NCBI GenBank assembly: GCA_019916065.1
Contig: CM034244.1
Span: 25,660,471-25,724,470, forward strand
Source: Vitellaria paradoxa
Lineage: Eukaryota; Streptophyta; Magnoliopsida; Ericales; Sapotaceae
Length of the DNA: 64,000 bases
Reading direction: 5' to 3'
Numbering within the stretch: the first letter of the stretch is position 1; each line of letters begins with the position of its first letter. This document shows, one piece after another, positions 13,111-24,600 of this stretch. The translations under genes and the position numbers were made by a program. The notes below the pieces were generated by a model, which had not been told where the DNA came from, made no database searches, and saw only the letters and a program-made list of their open reading frames with translations.

Positions 13111-13541
13111 CAACCCTAGTTTCTTCCGTTGACATTCCCTCCATATTTGTTTCTCAAGAAGATAAACCACATTCACCGTCCAATCTTTTAACATATAAAT
13201 CTAATAGCCACCCTACTTCTTAGGCATCTAGCCCCCTCAAATTAGAAGGAATAATTCTATGTTCATGACGAATGGTAATAATCCACCTGCACATTTTAGA
13301 AGCGCAAAGCTTGCCTTCCTTAATCCTTCTGTCATAATTTATTGGACTGAATAAATCTTTTACTTCCTCTGCCGACCCTGCATTACCTTGGGATCTTTAC
13401 CACTTCTCAACTACTTCGAACCTGGTAGCATCTACAAACCAACATATATCCTGATTAATTTGCTGAAGCCTATTATGCTTTTTAATCCTTGCCCTAATAT
13501 GTTAGTTTCTTCATCCTCTTTACGCCAAAACAGGCTCCTCC
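13111..13541. other. TSL intron 6 spacer between Copia A and an L1 tail; unrecognised
   Basis: No family was recognised. The reverse strand gives short coding-like runs, for example ahead of and after the L1 tail at 13554, interrupted by stops. These could be an ancient element older than all the insertions around it. Confidence 0.35.
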
Positions 13542-13553
13542 AAAGCAATGTTC

Positions 13554-13778
13554 TTCAACATTTCAAAAAATTGAGTTGATTCTTTTTTTTATTCTTTTGT
13601 CTTCCTTGTGTAGTTGGTTATTGGGAGGTATAGAACCGGACTTGAGTCCCTTTATGACTTTTGTTGAGAATATCATTGCATAGGTTTTTTTTTTTTTTTT
13701 TTTTTTCGGTCCTTGGAATTTCCTTAATACCCTTTTTATTTATTTAATAAAATTTCTGTTGATTTAAAAAAAAAAAAA
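13554..13778 (+). mobile_element. Short L1 3'-end insertion with poly(A)
   Basis: An 11-12 base direct repeat (AAGCAATGTTC at about 13543-13553 and 13779-13789) brackets about 225 bp that ends in AATAAAATTTCTGTTGATTT and a poly(A) run. This is the signature of target-primed retroposition of a severely truncated LINE 3' end. A long T run sits inside it at about 13687-13706. Confidence 0.7.
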
Positions 13779-14380
13779 AAGCAATGTTCCTTGCGTCAAT
13801 AATACCTCCACATGGGTATAATCCACCCATCTCACTAGTTCTTCTTTCATATCTCTTCAATTAAAAGAGAGGCTAATGGATCAAATAACCCAAAATCATC
13901 AAGAGTCCTAATAAAGGAGCCACCATTGCACCAGGGACACTCCTTTCTACCTTGACCTGCCTTCTTCAAAAAACTTTTTTTTTTTTTTTTTAAAAGATAA
14001 GTAAAATTTTATTTCAAATAACAGATATAAGCATCAGGATGATGCTTACAAAAACAATGTAACTTTACAAAACTACCCAACACCTATGATCAACTCAAAG
14101 TATCAAGAAAATTCAAAAAAGAGCAAAGATCAAGATCACTTCCCTCTCTCGCCCAACCATATAAATAGCTTAGGAATAAACTTTTTTATCTTCAAAGCAA
14201 TCCTCTTGTCATCCTCGAATATCCTCCTGTTGCGCTCTTTCCAAATTATCCAAAAAAAACAAAATGGAGCCAAATTCCAAGTATGTTTTATCCTCTTTGC
14301 CAAAGATTGTCACCACCAAATCAAAAGGAAACTACCAAGATCTTCCAGAAAGCACATATGGACTCCAAAACAATTAAGAA

Positions 14381-15202
14381 TCAAGCTCCATAACTCAGCC
14401 AACTAGGTGCAATGAATAAAAGATAAGTAATAGATTCCTCTTGCTTTAGGCACATCGGGCATCGATTAGCTAAAAGATATCCACAGTGCTGTGGGTTATC
14501 CATCGTCAAAATCTTTCCTTTAACAGCACACCAAGAGAAGAAAATAACTCTAGTAGGGACCGTAGCTTTCCAGATCTTCGGCCATGGAAAAACATCCTTG
14601 TTACAACCTTGTAAGAAGGAATAAAAAGATTTCACGGAAAAAATCTTGTTCCTTGATTGCCTCCAAACAACAGAATCTGTAGTATTAGTCAACTGAGCAG
14701 TACAAGGTAATTCCATCAGCGCCATTAGGCTATCAAACTCCCAGTCATTCACATTCCTGCGTAACAGCACTATCCAACTGCTTTGGATGCCAACACCGTT
14801 GTAGTAATCAGATACACAGGCCTCTTTATTAGCTGCAATTGCAAAAATTTTTGGAAAAAACATCTGAAAGACATCCAATACCTAACCAATTTTGTTTCCA
14901 AAATAAAATTATGTCACCTTCCCCAGCTGCCATGAAATACCTCTACTAAAAGTTTGCCAAAGCCTTCTTATTCCTTTCCATAAACCAGCACTATAACAAC
15001 TGGACACAAAAGTAGTGGACCACCCTCCAAATTTTTCACCATATTTGACTGCAATCAACTTTTTCCAGAGTTTGTTATTCTCCTGTGCATATCTCCAAAG
15101 CCATTTTCCTAACAAAGCTTCATTATTCAGTGTCAATTGTCGAAAACCCACTCCACCAGCCTCTAAAGGTTTACAAACAGCCTTCCAATTCACAAGACTA
15201 TG
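14381..15202 (-). pseudogene. L1-B ORF2 C-terminal region with zf-RVT domain
   Basis: The frames 15193-14909 and 14878-14381 carry [19 protein letters not shown] and the zinc-binding CPMCLKQEESITYLLF region of plant L1 ORF2. The TIR element at 15203 separates this from the RT part of the same ORF. Confidence 0.8.
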
Positions 15203-15764
15203 AGGGCGTTTGGCAGTTCAAAAAAAAAAAAGAAAAAGAGCTCAACTTTTGGTAGTTTTTTGTGTGTTCTTTTTTTTGGGGGGGCATTTTTTGTGTGTTT
15301 GGTTGAACAAAGTGTATTTTTTAACATTTTTTTGTAACTTTTGGGTGTTTGGTAAATTTTTTACTGTAGCAAATCAAAAAAATGGTAATCATTCATAAAG
15401 TATGTATTAAAATGTCTCATCTTTCAAGTGTAAGAAGTCTCAATGTAAATACCATTAATAGTAGTAGTTGGGAGTCATTCTTTTGTAACTAATGTAAGAT
15501 GATGTAATTATTTCCCAATAATCCAAATTTCTACTAATTACAAAAAAAAAAAAGTGGTAACCTTTTGTATGTTTGGTATGTTTTTTACTGTAACAAATCA
15601 AAAAAGTGACAATTTTTTGTTTCACTTTTTACTATAGGAAATCAAAAAAGTGAAAAAATTTATGGTTTTACCAAACGCACCAAAAGTTACAAAATGCAAT
15701 TTTTGGTATTTTTTTGGTATTTTTTTGGTATTTTTTTGCTATCTTTTGAGTTGCCAAACGGGTT
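15203..15764. mobile_element. TIR element (MITE), hAT-like, in L1-B
   Basis: The ends form an imperfect inverted repeat: AGGGCGTTTGGCAGTTCAAAA on the left, and the complement of 'ttttgagttgccaaacgggtt' on the right (16 of 21 match). L1-A has an uninterrupted 'gactatgtttgtaaacc' at the same site, which proves this is an insertion. The internal DNA is T-rich with short GGTATTTTTT repeats and no gene. CTATG/CTATA flanks may be the remains of the target duplication. Confidence 0.8.
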
Positions 15765-15765
15765 C

Positions 15766-17315
15766 TATATTTGTAGACCTCCTCACTTCTTCCCCAAAGG
15801 AAATCTCTTTGCATCCTCTCCAACTCCTTGATTATTGAAATTGGGGCTGTGAATAGAGAGAGGAAGTAAGTTGGTAGGCTAGCTAGAATACTCTTAATTA
15901 ATGTAATCCTAGCCCTAGTAGATAGATATTTGAGCTTCCATCTAGCCAATTTGCTCCTACATTTCTCCATAACAGGATCCCAAATAGTTTTAGATTTGTA
16001 AGGTGCTCCCATTGGTAAACCAAGATAAGTAGTGGGAAAAGAGCGAATCTTACAACCCAAAATATTTGCCAATTCCCCCAAACCATCCAAAATACCGATT
16101 GCCATAATCTCAGATTTTTGAAAATTTATTTTTAAACCAATGACCGCCTCAAACCCCAATAATGTGCAGCGTAAATGACCCAATTGCATCAAGTCTGCCC
16201 CACAAAATATGATTGAGTCATTAGCAAACAACAGATGAGATATGCTGACAGATGATCCAACAGTGCCGACTGCAAATCCTTCAATAAAACCTGCTGCTTC
16301 CACTTGCTGCAACATCCTACTAAGCACTTCCATGACTAAAATGAAAAGGAAAGGAGAGAAAGGATCTCCTTGCCTCAGTCCCTTAAAAGAAGCAGAAAAG
16401 CCTTCCGGAGAACCATTGATCAATATTGAGAATCTAGCAGTTGATATGCACCATTTGATCCATTGACACCATTTGCTACCAAATCCCATTCTGCCTGACA
16501 AGTAAATCAAGAATTTCCAGTTGACATAGTCAAAAACTTTCTCGATATCCAATTTACAAACAATACTTGGTTCCTCTTTCTTAGTCTTCGAATCCAGAAT
16601 CTCATTTGCTACTAAAATAGCGTGCAAAATCTGTCTTTGGTGGAAGCAATGAATGTAGAATTCATGCTCCTAACGAATCTGCTCCTTTGGTGGAACTCAG
16701 CAAAGAACTGCAGCAGATCTTCTTTAAAAACACTCTAGCAGCTCTGAAAAAAGGCAATAGTCCATCCATCTGGCCCAAGTGCTTTTTCACCATTAAGATC
16801 TTTGAGGGCCTGGAAGATTTCTTTCTTAGTAAAATGCTTTTCCGGATCCTCAGCATCAGTGGAACTGAGCTGAGAAAATTCCAAGTCATCAACCTTTGGC
16901 TCCAAATAGCCTCTTCTTTAAATAGCTGCTGGTAGTAGTGCAGAATGCCTTGCCTAATCTCTCTCTGATCTTCGATGATTGAGCCATTAAACCTTAATCG
17001 GTCAATCCAATTCCGTCTCTTATTTGCTGAAGCCATTTTGTGGAAAAACTTGGTGTTTCTGTCACACTCTTTGAGCCATTTAATTCTAGACTTTTGTCTC
17101 TAACTAATTTCCTCCATTCAAAGTATTTTCTTCAACTCCAGAACTTTACTCTCTCTGTTGCTTCTATCAAAATCAGTGAGCTTTCCTTCATCATCCAATA
17201 AATCCAGATGTTGAATGTCCATTTCAAGTCGAAGTTTCTGATGATCAATTCTTCCAAAAACCTCAATATTCCATTTCTTTATGGCAGCTTTAAGGCATGA
17301 TAGTTTTTTCATCAA
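15766..17315 (-). pseudogene. L1-B ORF2 reverse transcriptase
   Basis: The frames 17315-17118, 17036-16662 and 16627-15766 give the RT leader and RT proper: [35 protein letters not shown] and a catalytic FADD that reads FAND. The main RT frame is long and intact, but a deletion at about 16640 removes the segment that in L1-A reads from FIALVPKK to ILDVV. The frame runs on into the TIR insert at 15765. Confidence 0.85.
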
Positions 17316-17348
17316 CCTGTAACTAGCTGTGCCACTGAATTTATATCT

Positions 17349-18134
17349 TTAACACCATGCAACTATCATGCTTTTAAAACCTTCAACTTGCAGCCACATA
17401 TTCTCAAATTTAAAAAGTTTTGGCCCTCCCTTTAATCCTACCCCATCCAGCATAATTGAAAAATGATCTGAGATTAATCTAGACAAAGTTTTTTGAGAAA
17501 TTTCAGGAAATAAATCCTCCCAATCATTAGACACAAGAAATCTATCAATTCTTGATTTACTGGTGCTATTGCTCCAAGTGTATTTATAGCCTCCCAAAAG
17601 CAAGTCAATACAACACAAATCATTTATAAATTCAGAAAACATTTTCATGTGCTCAGTTCTCCTCTTACAGTTCCACTTATCTTCAATGCTCTTAGCCATA
17701 TTGAAATCTCCTCCCATACACCTAGGAACATTCCATCGAAACACAACAGCACCAGCTTCCTCCAAAAAATCAGCTTTTAAATTATTATCAACTGGTCCAT
17801 AAACACCAGTAAAAGACCAAAAGATTTCTTCATCCAACTGCTTGAACAAACAAGATAAAGAGTAGGACCCAACCTCTGAATCCAACAGTGACAATTTCCT
17901 ATCACGCCACATAACCAAAATTCCACCTAAGGCTCCAACAGAATCAAGAGCGGCCCATTTTACCCAGCTACCACTCCACAGAGATCTAACAATAGAATCA
18001 TCAACAAAACATAACTTTGTTTCCTACAAACATACAATGTCTGGGTGCCATGCCTTAAGAGAAGATTTGATTAACATTCTTTTCCCCATCCCACTACAAC
18101 CTCTAACATTCCAACTTAAAATTTTTGGCTTCAT
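17349..18134 (-). pseudogene. L1-B ORF2 endonuclease domain
   Basis: ORF2 starts at ATG 18134 with MKPKILSWNVRGCSGMGKR. Endonuclease (APE-type) signatures follow: an ETK preceded by a stop (TAG at 18026-18024, where a Gln is expected), TGVYGP, GGDFN, SRIDRFLVS and SDH. These are the metal and catalytic motifs of target-nicking L1 endonucleases. A single nonsense codon separates the first 36 residues from the rest. Confidence 0.85.
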
Positions 18135-18199
18135 TTAAAACACAATGGTAATAGTTTCCTACTCCTATCTTCACCAAAAGCAGCCGACTGAGTATCCTG

Positions 18200-20270
18200 C
18201 TAAGTTCCATTATCATAAGAAATTGACCATTGCAGATTCTTTAATTCTCGGACACCTTTACTGTTTCTTTTTTGCTTTCTCCTTTCTCCACTTTGTTGAT
18301 TCCTTCTTTTCTCTTCGATAGACTGAACCAAGTCCACAAGTTTGTCTTCTAAGTCCTCACTGGAGATCCCCAGCATTTTCTTAAAAGATTTCATTCTATT
18401 AATAACCCAAGTAGAAATTTTTTGCTGATCATGGCCGCAATCTCCCAGTAATAAGATATCAGAATTCCATTCTCCCGGACTGCAGGAAGCAAGGAGAGTA
18501 CAGTCTAGAGGCAAGGACATAGTCTTTGAGTCTAGATCATCTTCATGCTGAAAGATTTCTTCTAAGAAAGAGTCATCTCCCAACCTATAGGCATTATTGG
18601 TTGAATTGGTAGGGACTAAGGACAGAGATGTACTTTTATCAGTTTTAGGATTCATAACCAATTTCCTGGAACTATACTTCTTCCCAAAGAATTTTTCTCT
18701 GTCAGCAATAACACTTGACTGAGAAGAACCATACGTCTTCTCACTGTCAGCATTCACTGCTGTTGACTGAGAAAGATCACCATTAATTCGAACCCTACTA
18801 TCAGTAATAAGAGATAATAACTCCTGACCCTTCAGATTACCAAGAATCTCAAATTTATTTATTGTAGGGTGGCCTACTTGGTTCATTGAATTATAAGCAT
18901 CTCTCTTTGTTTCCTTTGATGTTCCACCTACCCGAATCCATTTAACTTTCCTAACATCTTTGGAGTGTCTTTTGGATTTCTAAACCTCAATCTTCAGATT
19001 TACTTTGGATTTCCGAATACCAAGAATGGGATCATACATTGAATTATCTACAAACCCACGCGCCTCCTTCTGCTTCCCCCTAGTGGCCGGAAAACATCAT
19101 TGATGGAGGGTGCTTCAAACCTGTCCACCCATGGTTTACGATCTACCCAAACTGGACAATCATATTTAAACTAACCAACTAGCAAAGGAACTGACGTTAG
19201 AACTGATCTTCCATCACCTTTAACTTTAATTCTAATCCATTTGTAATTAGAAGAGCTACTCCAGTTCTCTTCTATGCCTCTAAAGCTACCACAGTAATTT
19301 CCTATGCTCTGAAACATATTGATGTTCCAAAGATAGACTGGTATACCCACTACCTTGATCCAAACAGAGCCTTTTTGCCATCCTCTTCTAGAGTAGCAAA
19401 TCCAACTATACCAAGCATCTAATAGTAGATAATTCCCTTCTATGAAATGGTCTTCCTTTAGAATCTGAGTAGCGATCTCTTTGGAGGGAAAGATAAAAAG
19501 GAATCTGTCATCATCTAATTCTTTAACAGTAACACCTCCAGGAAAAGACCATTTTCTATGCACCCATGCTTGAACTTTGTTGATATCAAGCTTAGTAGAG
19601 TCTAAACCTCCAAAACTTCCTACCAAACATCTGTTCAAATTGTGATTGCTCAAAACAGCATCATCAAGTTGACTATAACATGTTGTTTGTTGAAAGAACT
19701 TCGAATTTTGTAAGCATTCCATTCAAGGAGAGCAGCAGCCTAAAGCTAGGATCTTGAATCCTTTGTTCGCTGCATAAATCTTCCAGCATTCTGAACCAAG
19801 GATGAACCAGGTTGAATAAATGCTTTATTTGTAACTTGAGAACTTCTAGGGAGGAAGGTTTCTATAAGCTTGGCAAAATATTTCCAACCTTTCCCATCTG
19901 TCAGTTCTGGAATCATAACTAGTCTTCTCCCAAACGGTGCAAAGAGACGGAGTTCAAGCATTCTACCAAGACCATCTGAGATCAATGAGCATATCACTGT
20001 TCTGGCTCCTCCTCTGATGTAGCCCAACTGCAGCTTTCTTTCTTCCCTCCCTTAAGATTTCCAACAAATTTTTTGAAGCCATCATACTTCTTCTTCGTAT
20101 AAAACCATTACTCGAACATAACCTCTTCCTCTTTCCACAATTCTGATGCCTCCTTTAAACTTAAAATCCTCACCAATATCGATAGTGACATGATTTACTT
20201 GAAAGGATTTCCAGATACATCCCCTTTGAGAAGAGGGGAACCACCTACTAGAGTTCCTAAAATGGTGCAT
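18200..20270 (-). pseudogene. L1-B ORF1 (DUF4283-type gag-like protein), broken
   Basis: From ATG 20270 the frame reads HVTIDIGEDFKFKGGIRIVE and then passes through several frameshifts. The central piece at 19722-19171 has WSFPGGVTVKELDDDRFLFI, the DUF4283 pattern found at the front of plant L1 ORF1 proteins. A low-complexity, charged C-terminal piece covers 18886-18200. The role is RNA binding in the L1 particle. The gene is interrupted by at least three breaks. Confidence 0.78.
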
Positions 20271-20332
20271 GATAGCAGAGTTTACCTTATCATGCGCCGA
20301 GAGCTTTCATAACCAATCTCACCTTTGAGAAG

Positions 20333-20465
20333 AGGGGAACCACCTTCTTCAGAAACATTTATCATCTAGAAATCGGTGGGACAAGATTACACTCCTCCTT
20401 TCTGCCTTGACCTACCTTCTTCAGAAACATTTATCATCTAGACATCGGTGGGACAAGATTAGAGC
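20333..20465. repeat. Tandem duplication at the 5' junction of L1-B
   Basis: The phrase beginning CTTCTTCAGAAACATTTATC and ending 'atcggtgggacaagatta' occurs at about 20343-20387 and again at about 20421-20462. Between the copies lies the target-like 'cactcctcctttctgccttgac'. A 'cctttgagaagaggggaaccacc' phrase is also shared with ORF1 at about 20222. This looks like complex end joining at the LINE 5' end. Confidence 0.65.
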
Positions 20466-20714
20466 CTTCTATAAGTAAAATAAGATTCCACTAGTAAACT
20501 TACAATTGGCCAAGAATGCATTACCATTTATGTCCAGCACTTTCTGCCTCCATGTTTATGCAACCAGGTCCCAAATATCTACTTTGAATGAGTTCTTACC
20601 ATTCAAATCAAACAACAAAAAATTTTGCATGACATTTTAGAATTCTGATAGTCCACTTATTGTTGAATTTGTTGATTATAAGGAATAAAAAGCATTAAAA
20701 GATGAAAGTTGTAC
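20466..20714. other. TSL intron 6, proximal part
   Basis: AT-rich intron DNA directly downstream of exon 6. I see nothing specific in it. Confidence 0.6.
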
Positions 20715-20759
20715 CTTTGGTTTCATTTGCTGTTCATTATCTTTAAGGTCCTTCAGTTC
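20715..20759 (-). CDS. TSL: TSL exon 6 (15 codons), last exon in window
   Basis: The exon encodes ELKDLKDNEQQMKPK, a highly conserved TSL segment, between a TTGCACAG acceptor and a GTACAAC donor. The next family segment, which begins with a basic RTK-like start after the junction, was not found anywhere to the left. Intron 6 therefore exceeds 20.7 kb within this window alone. Confidence 0.92.
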
Positions 20760-21635
20760 CTGTGCAATAAAATAAAACAAACATGAAAACAGAATCACAG
20801 TTGGAACAAGCAAAGTTTCCCAACACTGGAAACTGTGAAGGAAAAAAGGAAATGTTGTACCTTTTCTAACTGGTGGCATAGTTGCTGATAATCAGAGGCC
20901 TGTTGACGTGATTTCTTGAGGTCCTCCTCTAATGCTGCAACTTTGACCCGTAAAGATGTGATTTCCTCCTAAAGTTAGTTGGCAACAGGAGGATGCAGAA
21001 TCATGAGACATCAAAAGCTAACGATTTGCTGAAACTTAATGCATACATAGGGAGCAGATTTTTCCTACGACTCCAGTTTAATCATCTCCCAAGGACTTAA
21101 AAAAAAAAAAAAAACTGCACAGTACACAGCATAAGATTTTGTTAAAAAAAAAAATCATAAGATTTTGCTTTTCAAATCCCCCCTTTTATTAAAAAAGGGA
21201 GCAAAATGAGAGCTCCTATCAGAGCAAATTTCACCATAGAAAAAATAAACACCGTACCTCTAATGAAGAGCGGTCATCATTCCCAAGTTGCTCTTTGGAC
21301 CAACCATCCTGCAAAAAGGGAAAAAAGGCAGCCAGAAAGTCAAAGAAATAGAAAATGAATTAGCACCATAAAAGTCACTTGGTTTTGCTGCTATAAACAC
21401 AAGCAGAACTCAAACTTTCACACTTCTGAGCACTTTCAAAATAAATAACGATTCCATCAAACAAATTATAACCACAATCACATTTGACAAATATCAATTG
21501 CCTTCAGAATCTCTCTGGTTAGTAGTTATGTTTACTATATGATGCAGCCTTACAGAGAATGACAGTAAGCGTCATCTCATGCCAAAAAGTCCAGTTAAAC
21601 TTTTTCCTTTTTTTTTTTAAATTTATTTATTTATT

Positions 21636-21674
<39 letters not shown>

Positions 21675-24600
21675 TTTGACGAATAAAAAGTATATCTTAA
21701 ACCTTACACCAAGCAGAAATAAAAATTTTGCCAGCTTGGGAGAATATAGCAGATTTCATATACTGGATCAATATTCTCCCAATAGAACTCATTATTGCAG
21801 AAGTTTAAATGGAACATACCAAAATTTATTGCTGGATATTCAATATAGTAGCCGTATAAATCTGACATTGATAAAATTGGGCCTCCCAAACCGGCCTAAG
21901 TTCCTTATAGACCTCTCCAATCATTACCAATTGGTTTTGAGCTGGATGCTTTAACATTACGTGAGCTAGGTTTTGGGAGGACTCATCCCCCCTTTCATTT
22001 TGAACTTCTGTGCTTCTCATGTTCTCGATTGTGCATCACCTTGTACTAGGTGCACTCATCTGTCTCCCCACATGCGAGTAAGGATCGCATATGAAAGGAC
22101 TTGATAGAAATATCTCACATTAATAAAATTAAGCCTCTCAAACTAGTATAAATCCTAATACCTCTCCACTCATTGTCAATTAGTTTTGAGTTGGATGCTT
22201 TAGTAAGAGCTATTAGCAATTTCTAGTTGGTAGATGCAATTTAATGCAGAAATCATATAAAAGGACATTTCAAATAAAATTTTTTCTTCATAACGAGGTT
22301 CTGTGAGAAGGCATATAGTCTTTAATAAGATATCATATTTGATAAATATATCATGGTGCACATATTTTTTGTCCAATACTATGACATGATGCTTGGCAAC
22401 CAAAACCTATAAAACACATGGCACACTAACTAATTTTTTTCCTAGCAAAAATAAATAAATATTTGATAATGATTATCAATCAGATACAATTTAATAATGG
22501 AATTACACAGAAGGACAATAACTAGTACGAAGAAAGCATATCATGATGCTTAGTTACCATAAATGAATAGCATGACAGATCAATATGTAACTAATGTTAT
22601 TACTGAAGCAAAATGTATATATATCTAAATATAAACAATGATTATCAATTATTCAAAACCGTAGAGATTACAAGAAAAATGGAACACCAACCAAAATTGA
22701 TCCCATATCTAAGATTTATGTAAACACTGGAGTGAAGAATAGTTCATGAGATGAGTAAAAGGTCCAACATTTTGAAGAAGAAGATGGTTTACAACCTTTA
22801 AAATTAGTCATGGACCTGTAGGATACTAATACTCTAATAGTATTCAATAATGACGTGGAATAGTCTTATTGCATTTAGTGCATAACTGCTGATTTTTTTA
22901 TGATATTATAGGCAGTAAATTATATTTTAAACCAACGCCTTTATTTCAAGGAGGATTTCAATCAGCATTTCAATGCCACATAGTATTGTTCAAGCAAATA
23001 CCAAATTGAACATCCAATACCTAGTTGCAACAGACCTTGATGGGAAGTAAGAAGAAGTAACGCGCAAGAAAAGACAGAAATCATGCAACAAGAAGAGAAA
23101 ACAAAGGCACGCAAGCCATCAATATCAATAATCTCTGACAATCGTTCTGACAATCCAACACAATCATAGCCTTTATGTAGGCTGACCCCTAAATCAACAA
23201 AATCAAAATAAAATCCTAACAAAAGGAATAAAATGAAATCCAAAACTGAGTGTGGTGCTTGGCTCAGGTGATTGAGCTTCCTTGTTACCCACTCAAACCC
23301 GGGCTCCCCCCTTCCTCCCGCTTAACTATCAAAAAAAATAAAAAAATGAAATCCAATGCTAATGATGTGGAATAAAATTTCAATGATATGGAACGAAATA
23401 AAATCTTCAGTATCTTGCTTCAATTCTTCATCATTCTCCCCGGTTAAAAAGAACTTGACTTCGGCGAGTTGCAATTGCAGCTCCTACTTTCAGTCGTGAA
23501 GCCATGAACAAAGTAGATGTGCAAGTTTCTCTCAAAACTCATACACTCGCATATGGGAAGTTAGAAGTTAGAAACCTGATGTCCCCACCAGGTCCATTAG
23601 TACCATAATAACATGGTAGTCATGATATTGTTTTACAGAAACATATATCTTATCACCAATAATTTCATGGGTGAGACCTTCCAACATAGCCTTAAATTAT
23701 ATAAAATTCTATCATTTTGTTCAAGAAATTACTGATAGTGGACATTTATTAATAATTCTACACACGGTGGTGCATCACTTAAAAACTAACAAAGTATGAG
23801 AATGAATGAAATTACTTGATTCTCTTTAGGTCTCAGCACATATACTTATATTCACACTATCGTGTACAACTTAGGAAATAGAATAACCTAAACTAAGAAA
23901 GTGAATAAACTAGTCCTAGCCCTAAACCTACTTCTATATTTTTTACAGTATCTTCTTAAACCCCCCTTAAACTAGAGCATATATATAGTACATTTTAAAA
24001 CTTGTTACAATTATATAGAATCCAAGACCCTCCTGGAGCTTTAGTAAACAAATCATCAAATTGATCTTCAAATTTAACATGACTGGTGTTAATAGTATTT
24101 TGCAAGATATTTTCTCAACGAAATGACAATCTAACCACTATGCTTAGTTTTCTCATGAAATACTAGATTGGAAGTAATATGAACAGCAACTTAGTTATCA
24201 CATAAAAGCTCCATAGGCTGCAAGTTATGAACTCCCAATTCTTTCAATATATGTTGTCTCCAGAATAACTCATATGGCTTATGAGTCATGACTCTATATT
24301 ATAATTCTACATTTGATCTTGTTATTACTGTTTGCTTCTTTCCCTTTCCAGACACTAGATTACTTCCAACAAAGATGTAATGACTAGTAGTAGAACGTTT
24401 ATCTGATAGATATTTTGCCCAACTGCATCGCGTTATGTAAGGAGATTTACTAAAGGCATGACACCCAATTGGGTTGTCTTATGATTATATTATACTAATG
24501 AAAGTAGACTCCGCATATTACCCTAGGCTTAGATACATCAGCCCTAGATTATAGATATAAATGCATATACAAAAATGTACATTAACACTCCTCCTCAAGC

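Larger units (their letters stand above)
13975..20332 (-). mobile_element. L1 LINE copy B, near full length, in TSL intron 6
   Basis: The minus-strand element has its poly(A) (as T) at about 13977-13992 and both ORFs. ORF1 begins at ATG 20270 and ORF2 at ATG 18134. The flank left of the tail (about 13938-13970, 'cactcctttctaccttgacctg') recurs, slightly diverged, right of the element at about 20387-20420, so the target duplication may exceed 30 bp. A 562-bp TIR element (15203-15764) was inserted later. About 190 bp of RT is deleted near 16640 compared with L1-A. The element lies in the sense direction relative to TSL. Confidence 0.88.
21309..23229. other. TSL intron 3, exon-4-proximal part
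   Basis: AT-rich intron sequence with a (TTA/TTTA)n low-complexity run at about 21617-21675. An LTR-like repeat pair (21861-22206) and a SINE (23244-23342) are listed separately. No coding sequence was recognised. Confidence 0.6.
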
